Counted from the stretch's first letter, positions 1 to 7,635 are shown. The stretch is 12,608 bases of DNA from G963677915 sp963677915 (GCA_963677915.2 CAXXGE010000001.1:1-12608), one strand, 5' to 3'. Made by a program: numbers and translations. Notes: a model not told the origin generated them from the letters alone.

Positions 1-280
1 CTGAAAAAATGGCTTTGGTGGGCAAGTCACAGTCGTATACCGGCATTCATTGAGCTGAACAAAAAAATCCCGGCGGCACAAAGAACACATATTAAACACG
101 ATTCGCCTCGGAATGAGCAATGCAAGAATCGAGGCTATCAACAACAAGATAAAGCTGATTGTGCGGAAAGCATATGGCTTCAGGAATATTCAAAATATGC
201 TGGATATGGTCTATCTGGTTTGCTCTGATTTGGTGATACCACTACCTAATCGGAAGTCTAAACCGGCTCAACCGGCATAA
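1..280 (+). pseudogene. ISL3-family transposase, C-terminal fragment with a frameshift
   Basis: Frame 1 from base 1 reads KKWLWWASHSRIPAFIELNKK and then loses sense. From base 71 the adjacent frame continues as RRHKEHILNTIRLGMSNARI and on through EAINNKIKLIVRKAYGFRN to a TAA at 278-280. The run SNARIEAINNKIK followed by a KAYGFRN-type motif is highly characteristic of the end of the ISL3 transposase DDE domain, just past its catalytic glutamate region. The two frames join if one C is removed from the CCC at 69-71, so this is a single-base insertion in a short homopolymer. The N-terminal zinc-finger and most of the catalytic domain lie outside the window. The copy is inactive as read, unless the extra C is a sequencing error. 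Confidence 0.85.
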
Positions 281-329
281 ACACTGGATCTACAGGGGAA
301 AACTCACCCACAGGTATCCACGAAGAGCC
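1..329 (+). mobile_element. Right end of an ISL3-family insertion sequence (left part outside window)
   Basis: The segment holds the C-terminal part of an ISL3-family transposase followed by a short noncoding tail. The tail ends at about 329; read on the minus strand from there it begins GGCTCTTCGTGGATACC, which resembles the GGCTCTT-type termini usual for ISL3 elements. The opposite end and its inverted repeat lie before base 1, so the exact boundary and the target duplication (expected 8 bp, which would be 330-337, TAATATAA) cannot be confirmed. The element ends only about 46 bases before the sensor kinase start, so it may have replaced or moved that gene's promoter. Confidence 0.75.
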
Positions 330-375
330 TAATATAAATATAATTGGATGAGATGAACAAGGAAGTGAGAATGAA

Positions 376-2149
376 ATGAAGTCAGGTAAAAACTTTCGAA
401 TGACGCTTCAGAGGCGTCTCCAATTATATTTTGTATTTTATATCATAATTCCGATACTGGCTCTAGGAATTATGATGTATTTTGTTACATTAAAAAGTGC
501 TGAACAAAGTGCAATAAAATTCAGCAATCAGATCATTAATCGCATATCCTCGGAAATCGAGGATATGCTTTATGCTTCTTACAATGTTTCGGCACTTGTC
601 TCAGAAGAACCTTTTTTTCAAGAAAATCTCCGCAATCCGTTAAGTGAAGATCTCCCAACCCTCTTTTCAGCAGATCTAGCTATAGACAGCAGGTTGAGTT
701 ATATTAGCTCTTATAATGAGAGAGTATCTTTGGCATCTACCTAATTGCTGAAAATGGTGGTAAATATAAGTCCAATTACACGACTGTCCGTGAAGGGGGA
801 CTTGCGAAAAACCGATTGGTACAAGAAGGTAATCAATTCCAGTGAGGTTGTTTGGTTTGGAACGCACTATGAATCCTATGCGACGGAAACGTCAGGGAAA
901 TCGATGGTATCATTAGGGATTCCCGGTTAAGGATAAAGCATCGGGAAACAATATGGGAGTTGTAATTGTCGACATTGAAGAAGCGATGTTGTCTGAAATG
1001 ATCAATAGTGAAATTGGCAGTGATGGCATTATTTTTATTCTGGATGAAAATAACAAAGTCATATCTCATCCCGATAGAGCCATGATATCAAACGTAATCG
1101 ATATCGATTCAAAAAATACTACAATCCAGAAAGTGGAAGGCAACAACATTCATGTCAGTACAGGAAACAATAAATCTATCATTATCTATAAGACCTTGCC
1201 GATGAATTCATGGAAGGTAGTTGCTGCATTGCCGACACATGGACTTACTGAAGACATCGACCAGGTTTGGGATTTCATTTTCGTTTCTCTGGGAATCATC
1301 ATTGCCTTTTCATTAATTGCGTCTTGGACTATTTCCAACAACATTGTGAATCCCATAGGGGTGATGATGCGGCTGATGAAGAAAGTTGAAGAAGGAAACC
1401 TGGATGTTAGTATGGCATTGGAACGCAACGATGAAATCGGAGACTTAAGTAATAGTTTCAATCAAATGATTTTTAAAGTTAAAGCATTGATGAATGCGGT
1501 ATACGATGAACAGAAGAAATTGCGGGTTGCAGAACTACAAGCGCTTCAGACCCAAATTAATCCACATTTCTTATATAATACACTTGCGACGATTATTTGG
1601 ATGGCAAGAGAAAAAGAGTATGATGAAATCATCAAAATTGTGACTGCAATCACAAAATACTACAGAACTGCTATTAGCAGAGGCAGAGACATTATTATGA
1701 TTGAAGAAGAAGTTGAACACATACGTAGTTATCTGGTCATACTAAAACATAGATATAGCGATCAGTTTGATTATGATATTGATATACCAGCAACTCTATA
1801 CAAATACAAGACATTGAAATTGATACTTCAGCCTATTATTGAAAATGCCATCTATCACGGAGTGAAAAATTCGAGAGGAAAAGGACATATCAGTATTCGT
1901 GGTGAAGAAATTGGTGAAGAAATGGTATTTCATATCAGTGATACCGGTGTTGGTATGACTGCAGAAAAGCTTTTGTCATTAAAGAAGGCAATCAATGAGT
2001 ATAGCGGAGAGCATACCGAGAGCTACGGGCTGAGAAATGTTAATGAAAGGATCAAAATCTTCTTTGGTAGAGAGTATGGAATCGAAATCGACAGTACTGA
2101 AGGTGTTGGTACTGATGTGCAGGTGAAAATACCTAAAATGATGGAGTGA
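376..2149 (+). pseudogene. YesM-type sensor histidine kinase, broken by three single-base frameshifts
   Basis: Membrane sensor kinase that would autophosphorylate and pass phosphate to the regulator encoded next. Removing the shifts gives about 590 residues, normal for the family. A transmembrane helix lies near residues 16-37, then an extracytoplasmic Cache-like domain (DWYKKV, VVIVDIEEAML), a second helix near 296-319, HAMP, the His_kinase domain with QINPHFLYNTL (phospho-acceptor His about 397, bases 1565-1567) and a HATPase_c domain with N box IIENAIYHG, G box DTGVGM and GLRNVNERI. The defects are one base missing at the TTT near 729-731 (stop at 742-744), one extra G in 795-799, and one extra C in 922-924 (stop at 928-930). 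An AAGGAAG ribosome site at 359-365 supports the ATG at 376. The catalytic half from 953 is open, but alone it lacks the first membrane helix and most of the sensor. Genuine decay and sequencing error both fit. Confidence 0.85.
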
Positions 2150-2156
2150 TGACTTT

Positions 2157-3755
2157 ATGTTCAAAGTATTAATAGTTGATGACGAGCAGTACATTAGGAA
2201 AGGGATTGCTGATCATGTGGATTGGAAACAACTCGGATGTGAAGTAGTAGGTCTTGCTGCCGATGGCGAAGAAGCTTTCGAAATAGTTGAACAAGAACAA
2301 CCGCATGTCATTATAACGGATATTATGATGCCAATTATGTCTGGCTTGGAGCTTATTAAGCTTGTTAAGGAGAAATATCCGGAAACCTATATCATTATCA
2401 TCAGCGGTTATGATGAATTCGATTATGTTCAGCAGGCGTTGAAACTTGGAGCCATTGACTATATATTAAAACCTGTTGACCTTGATTATCTGGCAGAATA
2501 TATCAATGGAATAAAAGCAGATTATTACGAAAAAATAAAAAAGGAGCAGGAGTTTTCCGGATTGAAAGATATAATCGCGGAAAGTTCTCCTGTTATAAAA
2601 GAGCAGATCATGAGGGATATTGTCTATGAAAGGATTCCTGTAGAAGATGGCGTTGCATTGCTGAAAAAGTATGGCTATGTTTTTAATGGACTCTATCACA
2701 CAATTTTTATTGCTCAAGTTGATGATTACGTAGTGGATGGTGAAGAGGGAAGTCGACAAAGAGAAGAATTCAATTCTTTTCATGTGGAATTCAGTAAGGG
2801 GAGACTGAAAAACTTGGATGACGTTATTCTATTTGATAAGAGTAACGGGCAGTTGGCCTTTTATATTTCAACGAGTAGCCGGCTTAAGTTGAAAGACAGG
2901 GTAAAAGAGATTTGCGGGTGGTTGATGCATGATGCGAAAGATATGATGAACAAGACCTTGACCATAGCTGTGGGAAGTCTGGTGGACACCTTGGCACAAT
3001 TGGCAGATGTATTTAGAATGTCAAGAGAAGCATTAGGGTATAAGTTCATACTTGGGAAAAACCGCATAATTACTGAAGAGGATGTTTTAAATCTTAGAAA
3101 ATCAAATGGTATTGAAAAATATGACGATTTTGACGACAAGGATCTGGTATCATCGGTCAAATTTGCAGACAAAGATCTGATTAAGGACAGCCTTGATACT
3201 TTAGCTGACAAGATACGAGAAAAAGGCAAGAATTCATATATTTACACAAATATGATAGTAGGAAGCATATTTCGGCACGCATTGCGAGTGCTGGAGGAGG
3301 CGGGAGGTTCTGCTGATGATGTGTTTCCAGATCCAATCGGGGCATATACAACGATTATCAGCCAAGAGACGATCAACGGAATGATCAATGAACTCCATAA
3401 TGCTCTGCTAAGTATTTCAAGTTATAAAAGCGGAATGCTGCTTGGAAAAACCGCGCAAATTGAGAGGGCAAAAGATTTTATTCTCAATAACTATTCGGAT
3501 TCAGAATTGTCTTTGGAATCAGTCGCAAAATACGTCAATATGAGTATTTCCTATTTCAGCAATAACTTCAAATCTGTAACGAATATGACATTTGTTGATT
3601 TTCTAACACATATTCGCATAGAGAAAGCCAAAGAGTTGTTGAGGGAAGGTTATATGAGCTATGAAGTGTCTGAATTGGTTGGATATAACAATTCAACATA
3701 TTTCAGTACTGTTTTTAAACGTGTGGTAGGGACGACGCCTTCCAAGTTTCACTAA
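2157..3755 (+). CDS. YesN-type response regulator with AraC DNA-binding domain
   Basis: Cytoplasmic transcription activator of the YesM/YesN class, which typically controls carbohydrate uptake genes. The 532 residues start with a receiver domain: acidic pair D8-D9 (VLIVDDE), phospho-acceptor D55 (VIITDIMMP), the conserved serine S83 (IISGYDEF) and K105 (YILKPV). A long middle region of about 130-425 is poorly conserved, as is usual. The C-terminal 100 residues form an AraC double helix-turn-helix (LSLESVAKYVNMSISYFSNN, then VSELVGYNNSTYFSTVFKR, ending TTPSKF). The gene begins 7 bases after the kinase stop with GGAG at 2143-2146 as ribosome site, so the two form an operon. It is intact although the kinase is not. 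No clear terminator follows before the DeoR gene, so read-through is possible. Confidence 0.95.
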   Translation: MFKVLIVDDEQYIRKGIADHVDWKQLGCEVVGLAADGEEAFEIVEQEQPHVIITDIMMPIMSGLELIKLVKEKYPETYIIIISGYDEFDYVQQALKLGAIDYILKPVDLDYLAEYINGIKADYYEKIKKEQEFSGLKDIIAESSPVIKEQIMRDIVYERIPVEDGVALLKKYGYVFNGLYHTIFIAQVDDYVVDGEEGSRQREEFNSFHVEFSKGRLKNLDDVILFDKSNGQLAFYISTSSRLKLKDRVKEICGWLMHDAKDMMNKTLTIAVGSLVDTLAQLADVFRMSREALGYKFILGKNRIITEEDVLNLRKSNGIEKYDDFDDKDLVSSVKFADKDLIKDSLDTLADKIREKGKNSYIYTNMIVGSIFRHALRVLEEAGGSADDVFPDPIGAYTTIISQETINGMINELHNALLSISSYKSGMLLGKTAQIERAKDFILNNYSDSELSLESVAKYVNMSISYFSNNFKSVTNMTFVDFLTHIRIEKAKELLREGYMSYEVSELVGYNNSTYFSTVFKRVVGTTPSKFH

Positions 3756-3820
3756 TGTAATAAAAACACTAGTCGCAGACATCAGTACTCTAGTTGAAAA
3801 TCTTAATGGAAAAGGACCTA

Positions 3821-3849
3821 TTGAATCATAAATGCGATTATGCAATAAT
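3821..3849 (+). promoter_or_regulatory. Possible promoter for the DeoR gene
   Basis: TTGAAT (3821-3826) and AATAAT (3844-3849) are separated by 17 bases, and TG at 3841-3842 gives an extended -10 arrangement. The start would fall at the edge of, or within, the hexamer repeat at 3858-3885. This is a consensus match by eye in A/T-rich DNA and is uncertain; the repeat itself supplies further -10-like GATAAT hexamers. Confidence 0.35.
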
Positions 3850-3857
3850 AAATATAC

Positions 3858-3885
3858 GATAATGATAATGATAATGATAATGATA
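3858..3885 (+). repeat. Hexanucleotide tandem repeat (GATAAT, about 4.7 copies) before deoR
   Basis: Four perfect copies of GATAAT (3858, 3864, 3870, 3876) and a partial GATA fill the space immediately before the ribosome site GGGATGGGG (3886-3894) of the DeoR-family gene. Every unit matches the -10 consensus at five of six positions. Perfect short tandem repeats are prone to slippage, and a copy change here would alter the promoter or leader spacing but not the protein. Confidence 0.9.
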
Positions 3886-3899
3886 GGGATGGGGATTAG

Positions 3900-4700
3900 A
3901 TGAATACCGATAAATTATTTGCTGATGAACGAAAGCAAATGATAGTTGAACTTCTAAATAAGGATATGAAAAAATCAGTTGCTGAACTTAGCGAATTCTT
4001 TTCGATATCACCAGCAACTATTCGTAGTGACTTGAGAGACCTAGAAAAGGATGGCCTATTAAAGAGAACGCATGGCGGAGCCATTAGTAATAAGAAAATG
4101 ATTTATGAGCCTAACACGGACGAAAAAGAGGTTGTTAATGTTGATAAAAAACTAGCAATTGCTGAAATTGCACAAGAATATATTCAAGATAATGATGTTA
4201 TTTTACTGGATACTGGAAGTACAACCTATGAAATAGCTAAGCTGCTTGGAATATATAATAACCTTACGGTAATAACATATGATTTTCTAATTGCTGAATA
4301 TTTGGATGAACATACGGATGCTACTGTTATTTTCCTGGGGGGCAAACTGCGTAGAAAATTCCATTGTACAATTGGACCTATTACAATAAATGCAATAAAA
4401 GACCTGAGTGCAGATAAGGTATTTCTTGGAGCAAATGGAATAAGTATTGGAAAGGGTGTATTCACTCCTAATTTGGATCTTGCAATGTTGAAAAAAGAAA
4501 TTATCAATATTGGAAATGAGGTCATATTAGTATGTGATAGCACTAAGATTGGTAAAACATCTTTTGCAAAGTTTGCTGATCTTGAAACTTTTAGTACGAT
4601 AATTACTGATGACGAAATAAGTGACAGCGATTTAAATTCAATTAAACAGACAGGCGTAAAGCTTGAGGTAGCTGAATTGTGTTCTGGTTCTGCAAAATGA
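3900..4700 (+). CDS. DeoR-family transcriptional regulator
   Basis: Cytoplasmic DNA-binding repressor of the DeoR/GlpR class, which senses a phosphorylated sugar or related intermediate. The 266 residues have an N-terminal helix-turn-helix (about 9-60; SVAELSEFFSISPATIRSDL then GLLKRTHGGA, the family signature) and a DeoRC sensor domain with DTGSTTYEIAKLL at 104-116, a FLGGKL motif at 145-150, GANGIS at 177-182 and CDSTKIGK at 212-219. Length and motifs are complete. The ATG at 3900 follows a strong purine-rich ribosome site ending at 3894. It lies between the two-component pair and the ABC importer, so control of the importer and of the SDR/kinase genes is the natural inference, with a sugar phosphate made by the kinase as possible effector; no operator is proven. 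Confidence 0.95.
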   Translation: MNTDKLFADERKQMIVELLNKDMKKSVAELSEFFSISPATIRSDLRDLEKDGLLKRTHGGAISNKKMIYEPNTDEKEVVNVDKKLAIAEIAQEYIQDNDVILLDTGSTTYEIAKLLGIYNNLTVITYDFLIAEYLDEHTDATVIFLGGKLRRKFHCTIGPITINAIKDLSADKVFLGANGISIGKGVFTPNLDLAMLKKEIINIGNEVILVCDSTKIGKTSFAKFADLETFSTIITDDEISDSDLNSIKQTGVKLEVAELCSGSAK

Positions 4701-4723
4701 AATAGTAGTATAAGTTTATAACT

Positions 4724-4741
4724 AAAGAGACCGATATTCGG
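4724..4741 (+). terminator. Left half of the deoR terminator, split by the IS element
   Basis: AAAGAGACCGA (4724-4734) is the exact reverse complement of TCGGTCTCTTT at 6213-6223. Joined across the IS with one copy of the duplicated GATATTCGG, they make an 11-bp perfect stem with a TAT loop followed by a T run (6221-6225), a classic rho-independent terminator 23 bases after the DeoR stop. The IS has separated the arms, so this one no longer works as drawn. Confidence 0.85.
4733..4741 (+). repeat. Target site duplication, left copy (GATATTCGG)
   Basis: GATATTCGG abuts the first base of the left inverted repeat and recurs directly at 6208-6216 abutting the right inverted repeat. Nine bases is within the range seen for IS4-family insertions. 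Confidence 0.9.
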
Positions 4742-4772
4742 CAATGTCATTAAGTTAAGGTGATAAGCGAAA
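4742..4772 (+). repeat. IS4-family left inverted repeat
   Basis: It begins CAATGTCATTAAGTTAAGG and matches the reverse complement of 6177-6207 at 29 of 31 positions, with the first 22 identical; the two mismatches are at positions 23-24. Confidence 0.9.
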
Positions 4773-4806
4773 GTCCTATGCTAGTAAATAGCATAGGGCT
4801 TTTTTT
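4773..4806 (+). terminator. Terminator inside the IS left end
   Basis: CCTATGCT (4775-4782) and AGCATAGG (4790-4797) form a perfect 8-bp stem, extended by a G-U and a G-C pair, with a 7-base loop and seven T residues (4800-4806). It would stop transcripts from deoR before the transposase and may substitute for the deoR terminator that the insertion destroyed. Confidence 0.85.
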
Positions 4807-4892
4807 CTTTGAAATAATTTCAAAAACACTTGACATATCAGCCAAAAAATGCGGCGCAGCCCCTTGAATATAGACTTTTCAAGGAGGTTGCC

Positions 4893-6066
4893 ATGAATGA
4901 TTATCCTGATTATGTAAAGAGAAAACTCGATAGTACTATTATTGAATTGAATGATGCTCGCTGGATGTATGTCAAGAATCCAGGTATCGACTTCTCACGA
5001 GAAAGAAAACTCCCTTTTGACGAGGTGATCCGCCTTATGCTGTCTATGGGTGGTAACAGTTTGAATCTAGAAATGATGAAGTACTTTTCATTTGATCCAG
5101 ATGCTCCCACCAACTCTGCTTTCATCCAACAGCGTAATAAGATTCTGCCCGAGGCCTTTGAACTGTTATTTCGGACCTTTACTGATTCCGTAGTAGAACC
5201 ACGATTATTTAAAGGATATCGCCTATTAGCAGCTGATGGCTCGGATATCAGCATTACCCACAATCCAAATGATTCCACAACTTACATTCCGAATGGATCT
5301 GAAGCAAAAGGCAGTGAACGTCGCTGACCGTGGTTATGAAAATTATAATGTATTTGAGCACATCGCTAGGAAGGGGATGAATTATGTCATTCGAATCAAA
5401 GACATCACCAGCAATGGTATCGGATCAGGATTGAAATTACCTAAAAAGAAAAGCTTTGATTTCGATTATGAATTCCTCATGACAAGGCAACAGACGAACG
5501 AAATTCGTAGGCATCCTGAAGTGTATAAGTTTCTTCCCGCTAATCAGAACTTTGACTTTCTTCCTGTTGGCAGTAAAGATACGTATCCCTTCAAGTTTCG
5601 GATTGTCCGATTCCCTATTTCAGACAACTCCTATGAACTCATCATCACTAATCTGGACAGAGCAGAGTTTCCACCGGAATTACTCAAGAGAATTTATCAT
5701 ATGAGATGGGGCGTTGAAACATCTTTTAGAGAATTGAAATACGCTATCGGTTTAACATGTTTTCACTAGAAAAAGGTGGCGTATATCCTCCAGGAAATCT
5801 TTGCACGACTAACGATGTACAACTTCTGTGAAGTAATTACAACACATGTAATCATTCATCAAAAGGATAGAAAATATGCCTACCAAGTAAATTTCACTAT
5901 TGCCATCGCTATATGCCTGCAATTTTTCAGGACCATGGCGGATATGCCACCACCAGATGTTGAAGCCTTAATCCAAAAGAATATTTTACCTGTCAGACCT
6001 GGGCGCAAAGACCCTCGCAAAGTCAAGCCCAAGTCAGCAGTCAGCTTCCTCTACAGAGTAGCATAA
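4893..6066 (+). pseudogene. IS4-family transposase with internal deletion, frameshift and nonsense codon
   Basis: DDE transposase, now inactive as read. AAGGAGG at 4881-4887 sets the ATG at 4893 (MNDYPDYVKRKLD). The first frame runs through RLLAADGSDI, which holds the first catalytic Asp, to SEAKG near 5311; it then joins in another frame to NVADRGYENYN, which holds the second Asp. From memory of relatives, a GFNQLHLNALYD-to-IIQP stretch of roughly 50-60 residues is missing there, and the junction is out of frame (stop at 5325-5327). The second block ends with YHMRWGVETSFRELK, the complete Y-x2-R-x3-E-x6-K signature with the catalytic Glu, then a TAG at 5767-5769 in place of a sense codon. 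The same frame continues as KKVAYILQEIFARLTMYNFCE to TAA at 6064-6066. All catalytic residues remain, but the reading frame does not. Confidence 0.9.
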
Positions 6067-6130
6067 ATTCTAGTTGATATAAACACTACAGATTCACATC
6101 TGTTCTATTAAGTATGTTCAAAAACATACA

Positions 6131-6178
6131 CAAAAGAAAAAACAGAAATCAGAAATGAATCGACTTCTGGTTGCTGTT
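6131..6178 (-). terminator. Minus-strand terminator-like hairpin inside the IS right end
   Basis: On the minus strand, AACAG (6178-6174) and CAGAA (6169-6165) pair with TTCTG (6154-6150) and CTGTT (6145-6141) across a 4-by-4 internal loop, followed by a T-rich tail (complement of 6132-6140). It would block antisense transcripts entering the element from the right. Confidence 0.5.
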
Positions 6179-6207
6179 TCGCTCGTCACCTTAACTTAAT
6201 GACATTG
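6177..6207 (-). repeat. IS4-family right inverted repeat
   Basis: It ends ACTTAATGACATTG at 6207 and is the reverse complement of the left terminal repeat with two mismatches. It is followed directly by the second copy of the target duplication. Confidence 0.9.
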
Positions 6208-6216
6208 GATATTCGG
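6208..6216 (+). repeat. Target site duplication, right copy (GATATTCGG)
   Basis: Identical to 4733-4741 and directly adjacent to the right IS end. Confidence 0.9.
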
Positions 6217-6225
6217 TCTCTTTTT
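6208..6225 (+). terminator. Right half of the deoR terminator, split by the IS element
   Basis: TCGGTCTCTTT (6213-6223) is complementary to 4724-4734 and is followed by T residues to 6225. It is now stranded 1.5 kb from its partner arm. Confidence 0.85.
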
Positions 6226-6609
6226 ATGTTTGCCTGACATGCGTAAACTATAGAGGCCGAACAGATGGTCGCTACAGATTGATATTCGAGTTATATTTCT
6301 TCATGGCTAAAATTTGAAGTTGTTAAATAATTCTCACTATTAGTATTATATCACGAATTAATAATAGTTATATTGTATAAGATTGAAATGGAAAAAGATA
6401 TTTTTAACTATACTGTTGACAAAATAAAATATTATTCTATAATAAATATATCAAATAAAATGCACTACTATAACTGGTCTGTTATTTTTGTTATGCAATA
6501 TGACTAATGGTTAAGTGGTAATTAACGGGGTGATAAACAAAAAACGTACAAAAACTATATTTTCACGCTAATTACTAATCAAGATTGTTATTTCAAGGAG
6601 GAAAATGGG
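6226..6609 (+). other. Noncoding region upstream of the ABC importer operon
   Basis: This 384-base A/T-rich stretch between the old terminator and the binding-protein gene has no credible gene. It holds the strong promoter at 6416-6443 and a leader of roughly 160 bases. The leader contains a small inverted repeat, GTTAA (6510-6514) and TTAAC (6522-6526) around a 7-base spacer, a weak operator candidate. I see no riboswitch-like fold or terminator in the leader. The 190 bases before the promoter could hold activator sites for the YesN-type regulator, but none is recognisable by eye. Confidence 0.6.
6416..6443 (+). promoter_or_regulatory. Consensus promoter of the ABC importer operon
   Basis: TTGACA (6416-6421) and TATAAT (6438-6443) both match the vegetative consensus perfectly, with a 16-base spacer. 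Transcription should begin near 6450. Such a strong core promoter ahead of a substrate-specific importer suggests control by a repressor, with the DeoR protein encoded upstream as first candidate. Confidence 0.85.
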
Positions 6610-7617
6610 ATGTTATCAAAAGTAAAAAAAATGTCATTTGTTGTTGTAATCATACTGAGCTTGATGTTTTCTCTGGTGGCCTGCAAATCATCTGATGTGT
6701 CTGATGAAAAAACTGCCACTGTAACTAATGAAACAACCAGTGAAGTTAAGGGGACAGAGGTAACTGCTGCTGACAAGAAGCTAGTCATTGGTGCTAGCAT
6801 ATTTACAAGGGAACACGTTTTTTGGAATATGGTTGAAGAATCCTTGATGGAAACAGCAGAGAAACTAGGAGTTGAGATGATTGTAACTGATGGGAAAGGT
6901 GATAGTGATGCGCAATATGCACAAATACAGGATTTTGTAACGCAAAAGGTAGATGCAATAATTCTGGCGCCAGTCTCCACATCAGCCTCAGAAGCGGCAA
7001 CAAAATTGGCCAATGATGCTGGTATCCCGGTCTTTACTCTTGTTATTGATTCTAAAGGAGACAAAGTATCTTTTATTGGAGTTGATAATATCAAAGGAGG
7101 AGAGCTGGCTGGTGAATATGCGGCAGAAGCATTGAATGAAGAAGGGACTTGCGCGATTATTTCATTTGATGAGCTGGAAATATGTATTGACCGCGCAACA
7201 GGATTTAAAAATGCAATTGCGAACTATCCAAATATGAGTATTGTCGCGGAATCAACATACTCAGGCGATACAAACAAAGCTGCAAGTGTAATGCAGGATT
7301 TTATTACGCAATATCCGGATTTGGATTTAGTATATGCTGTTGGAGATCCGGCAGCGGTTGGTGCTGTTCAAACTATTAAAGCGGCAAATAAGGATATCAA
7401 AGTAATTGGATTTGATGGAAATCCTGAGTTCTACTCTGGTACGAAAAATGATCCTGAGATTTGGATTGCTGATGTTCAACAAGATCCTAAGGCTTGTGCA
7501 GCACTTGCAGCTGAAACAGCAGTGGAGTATTTAAAAACCAAAGTTGAACCTGAAAAAGTCATTCTGTTACCTCCTACTATGATTGATACTGAGGAAGTAA
7601 TTGAGAAAGGTCTTTAA
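6610..7617 (+). CDS. Sugar ABC transporter substrate-binding lipoprotein (ribose-type)
   Basis: Extracytoplasmic receptor that captures a sugar-like ligand and delivers it to the permease and ATPase encoded next. The 335 residues begin with a lipoprotein signal peptide: basic start MLSKVKK, a hydrophobic stretch to about 21 and a lipobox LVAC with lipidated Cys25. A Ser/Thr/Glu-rich linker runs to about 55. The mature domain is a periplasmic-binding-protein fold of the RbsB type (Peripla_BP_4): KLVIGASIF, QIQDFVTQKVDAIILAPVS, GIPVFTLVID, FIGVDNIKGGELAGEYA, VYAVGDPAAVGAVQTIKAA and VIGFDGNPE. AAGGAGG at 6595-6601 supports the ATG at 6610. It is first in the operon after a consensus promoter and is followed by a hairpin, as expected for a highly expressed receptor. 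The ligand cannot be told from the family alone. Confidence 0.93.
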   Translation: MLSKVKKMSFVVVIILSLMFSLVACKSSDVSDEKTATVTNETTSEVKGTEVTAADKKLVIGASIFTREHVFWNMVEESLMETAEKLGVEMIVTDGKGDSDAQYAQIQDFVTQKVDAIILAPVSTSASEAATKLANDAGIPVFTLVIDSKGDKVSFIGVDNIKGGELAGEYAAEALNEEGTCAIISFDELEICIDRATGFKNAIANYPNMSIVAESTYSGDTNKAASVMQDFITQYPDLDLVYAVGDPAAVGAVQTIKAANKDIKVIGFDGNPEFYSGTKNDPEIWIADVQQDPKACAALAAETAVEYLKTKVEPEKVILLPPTMIDTEEVIEKGL

Positions 7618-7635
7618 TCCAATTTGGTGATTGGT

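Larger units (their letters stand above)
4742..6207 (+). mobile_element. IS4-family insertion sequence, internally deleted copy
   Basis: The 1466-bp element is bounded by near-perfect inverted repeats of 31 bp and flanked by a 9-bp direct repeat. It carries one defective DDE transposase of the IS4 family with the Y-R-E-K signature. Just inside the left end is a hairpin terminator in the + direction, and just inside the right end a terminator-like hairpin reading in the minus direction, so transcription entering from either side should stop. It inserted into the loop side of the terminator behind deoR. The intact target duplication and matching ends suggest no rearrangement since insertion, although the transposase is damaged. 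Confidence 0.92.

Noticed and set aside
339..344. TATAAT just before the kinase as a full promoter
   Set aside because: No acceptable -35 hexamer lies 15-19 bases upstream; the match alone is weak in A/T-rich DNA.
729..930. Programmed ribosomal frameshifting in the sensor kinase
   Set aside because: Three shifts of mixed direction, without a slippery heptamer plus structure, are not credible as programmed events; indels in homopolymers explain them.
3756..3820. Terminator after the response regulator
   Set aside because: Only five-base arms without a T run can be drawn; no terminator is supported.
4226..4750. Long minus-strand reading frame of 174 codons
   Set aside because: It is the antisense shadow of the DeoR gene, and its start would lie inside the IS end.
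5767..5769. TAG read-through (pyrrolysine or suppression) in the transposase
   Set aside because: The gene is also deleted and frameshifted at about 5311-5327, so a plain nonsense mutation is simpler.
6112..6129. GTATGTT/AACATAC hairpin downstream of the transposase as a terminator
   Set aside because: The stem is A/T-rich and no T run follows on the + strand.
6447..6456. ATATATCAAA shared with about 11564-11574 as a common operator of both operons
   Set aside because: A ten-base A/T-rich match at different positions relative to each promoter is too weak.
6510..6526. GTTAA/TTAAC inverted repeat as the DeoR operator
   Set aside because: Five-base arms in A/T-rich DNA are likely by chance, and no matching site is seen at the SDR promoter.
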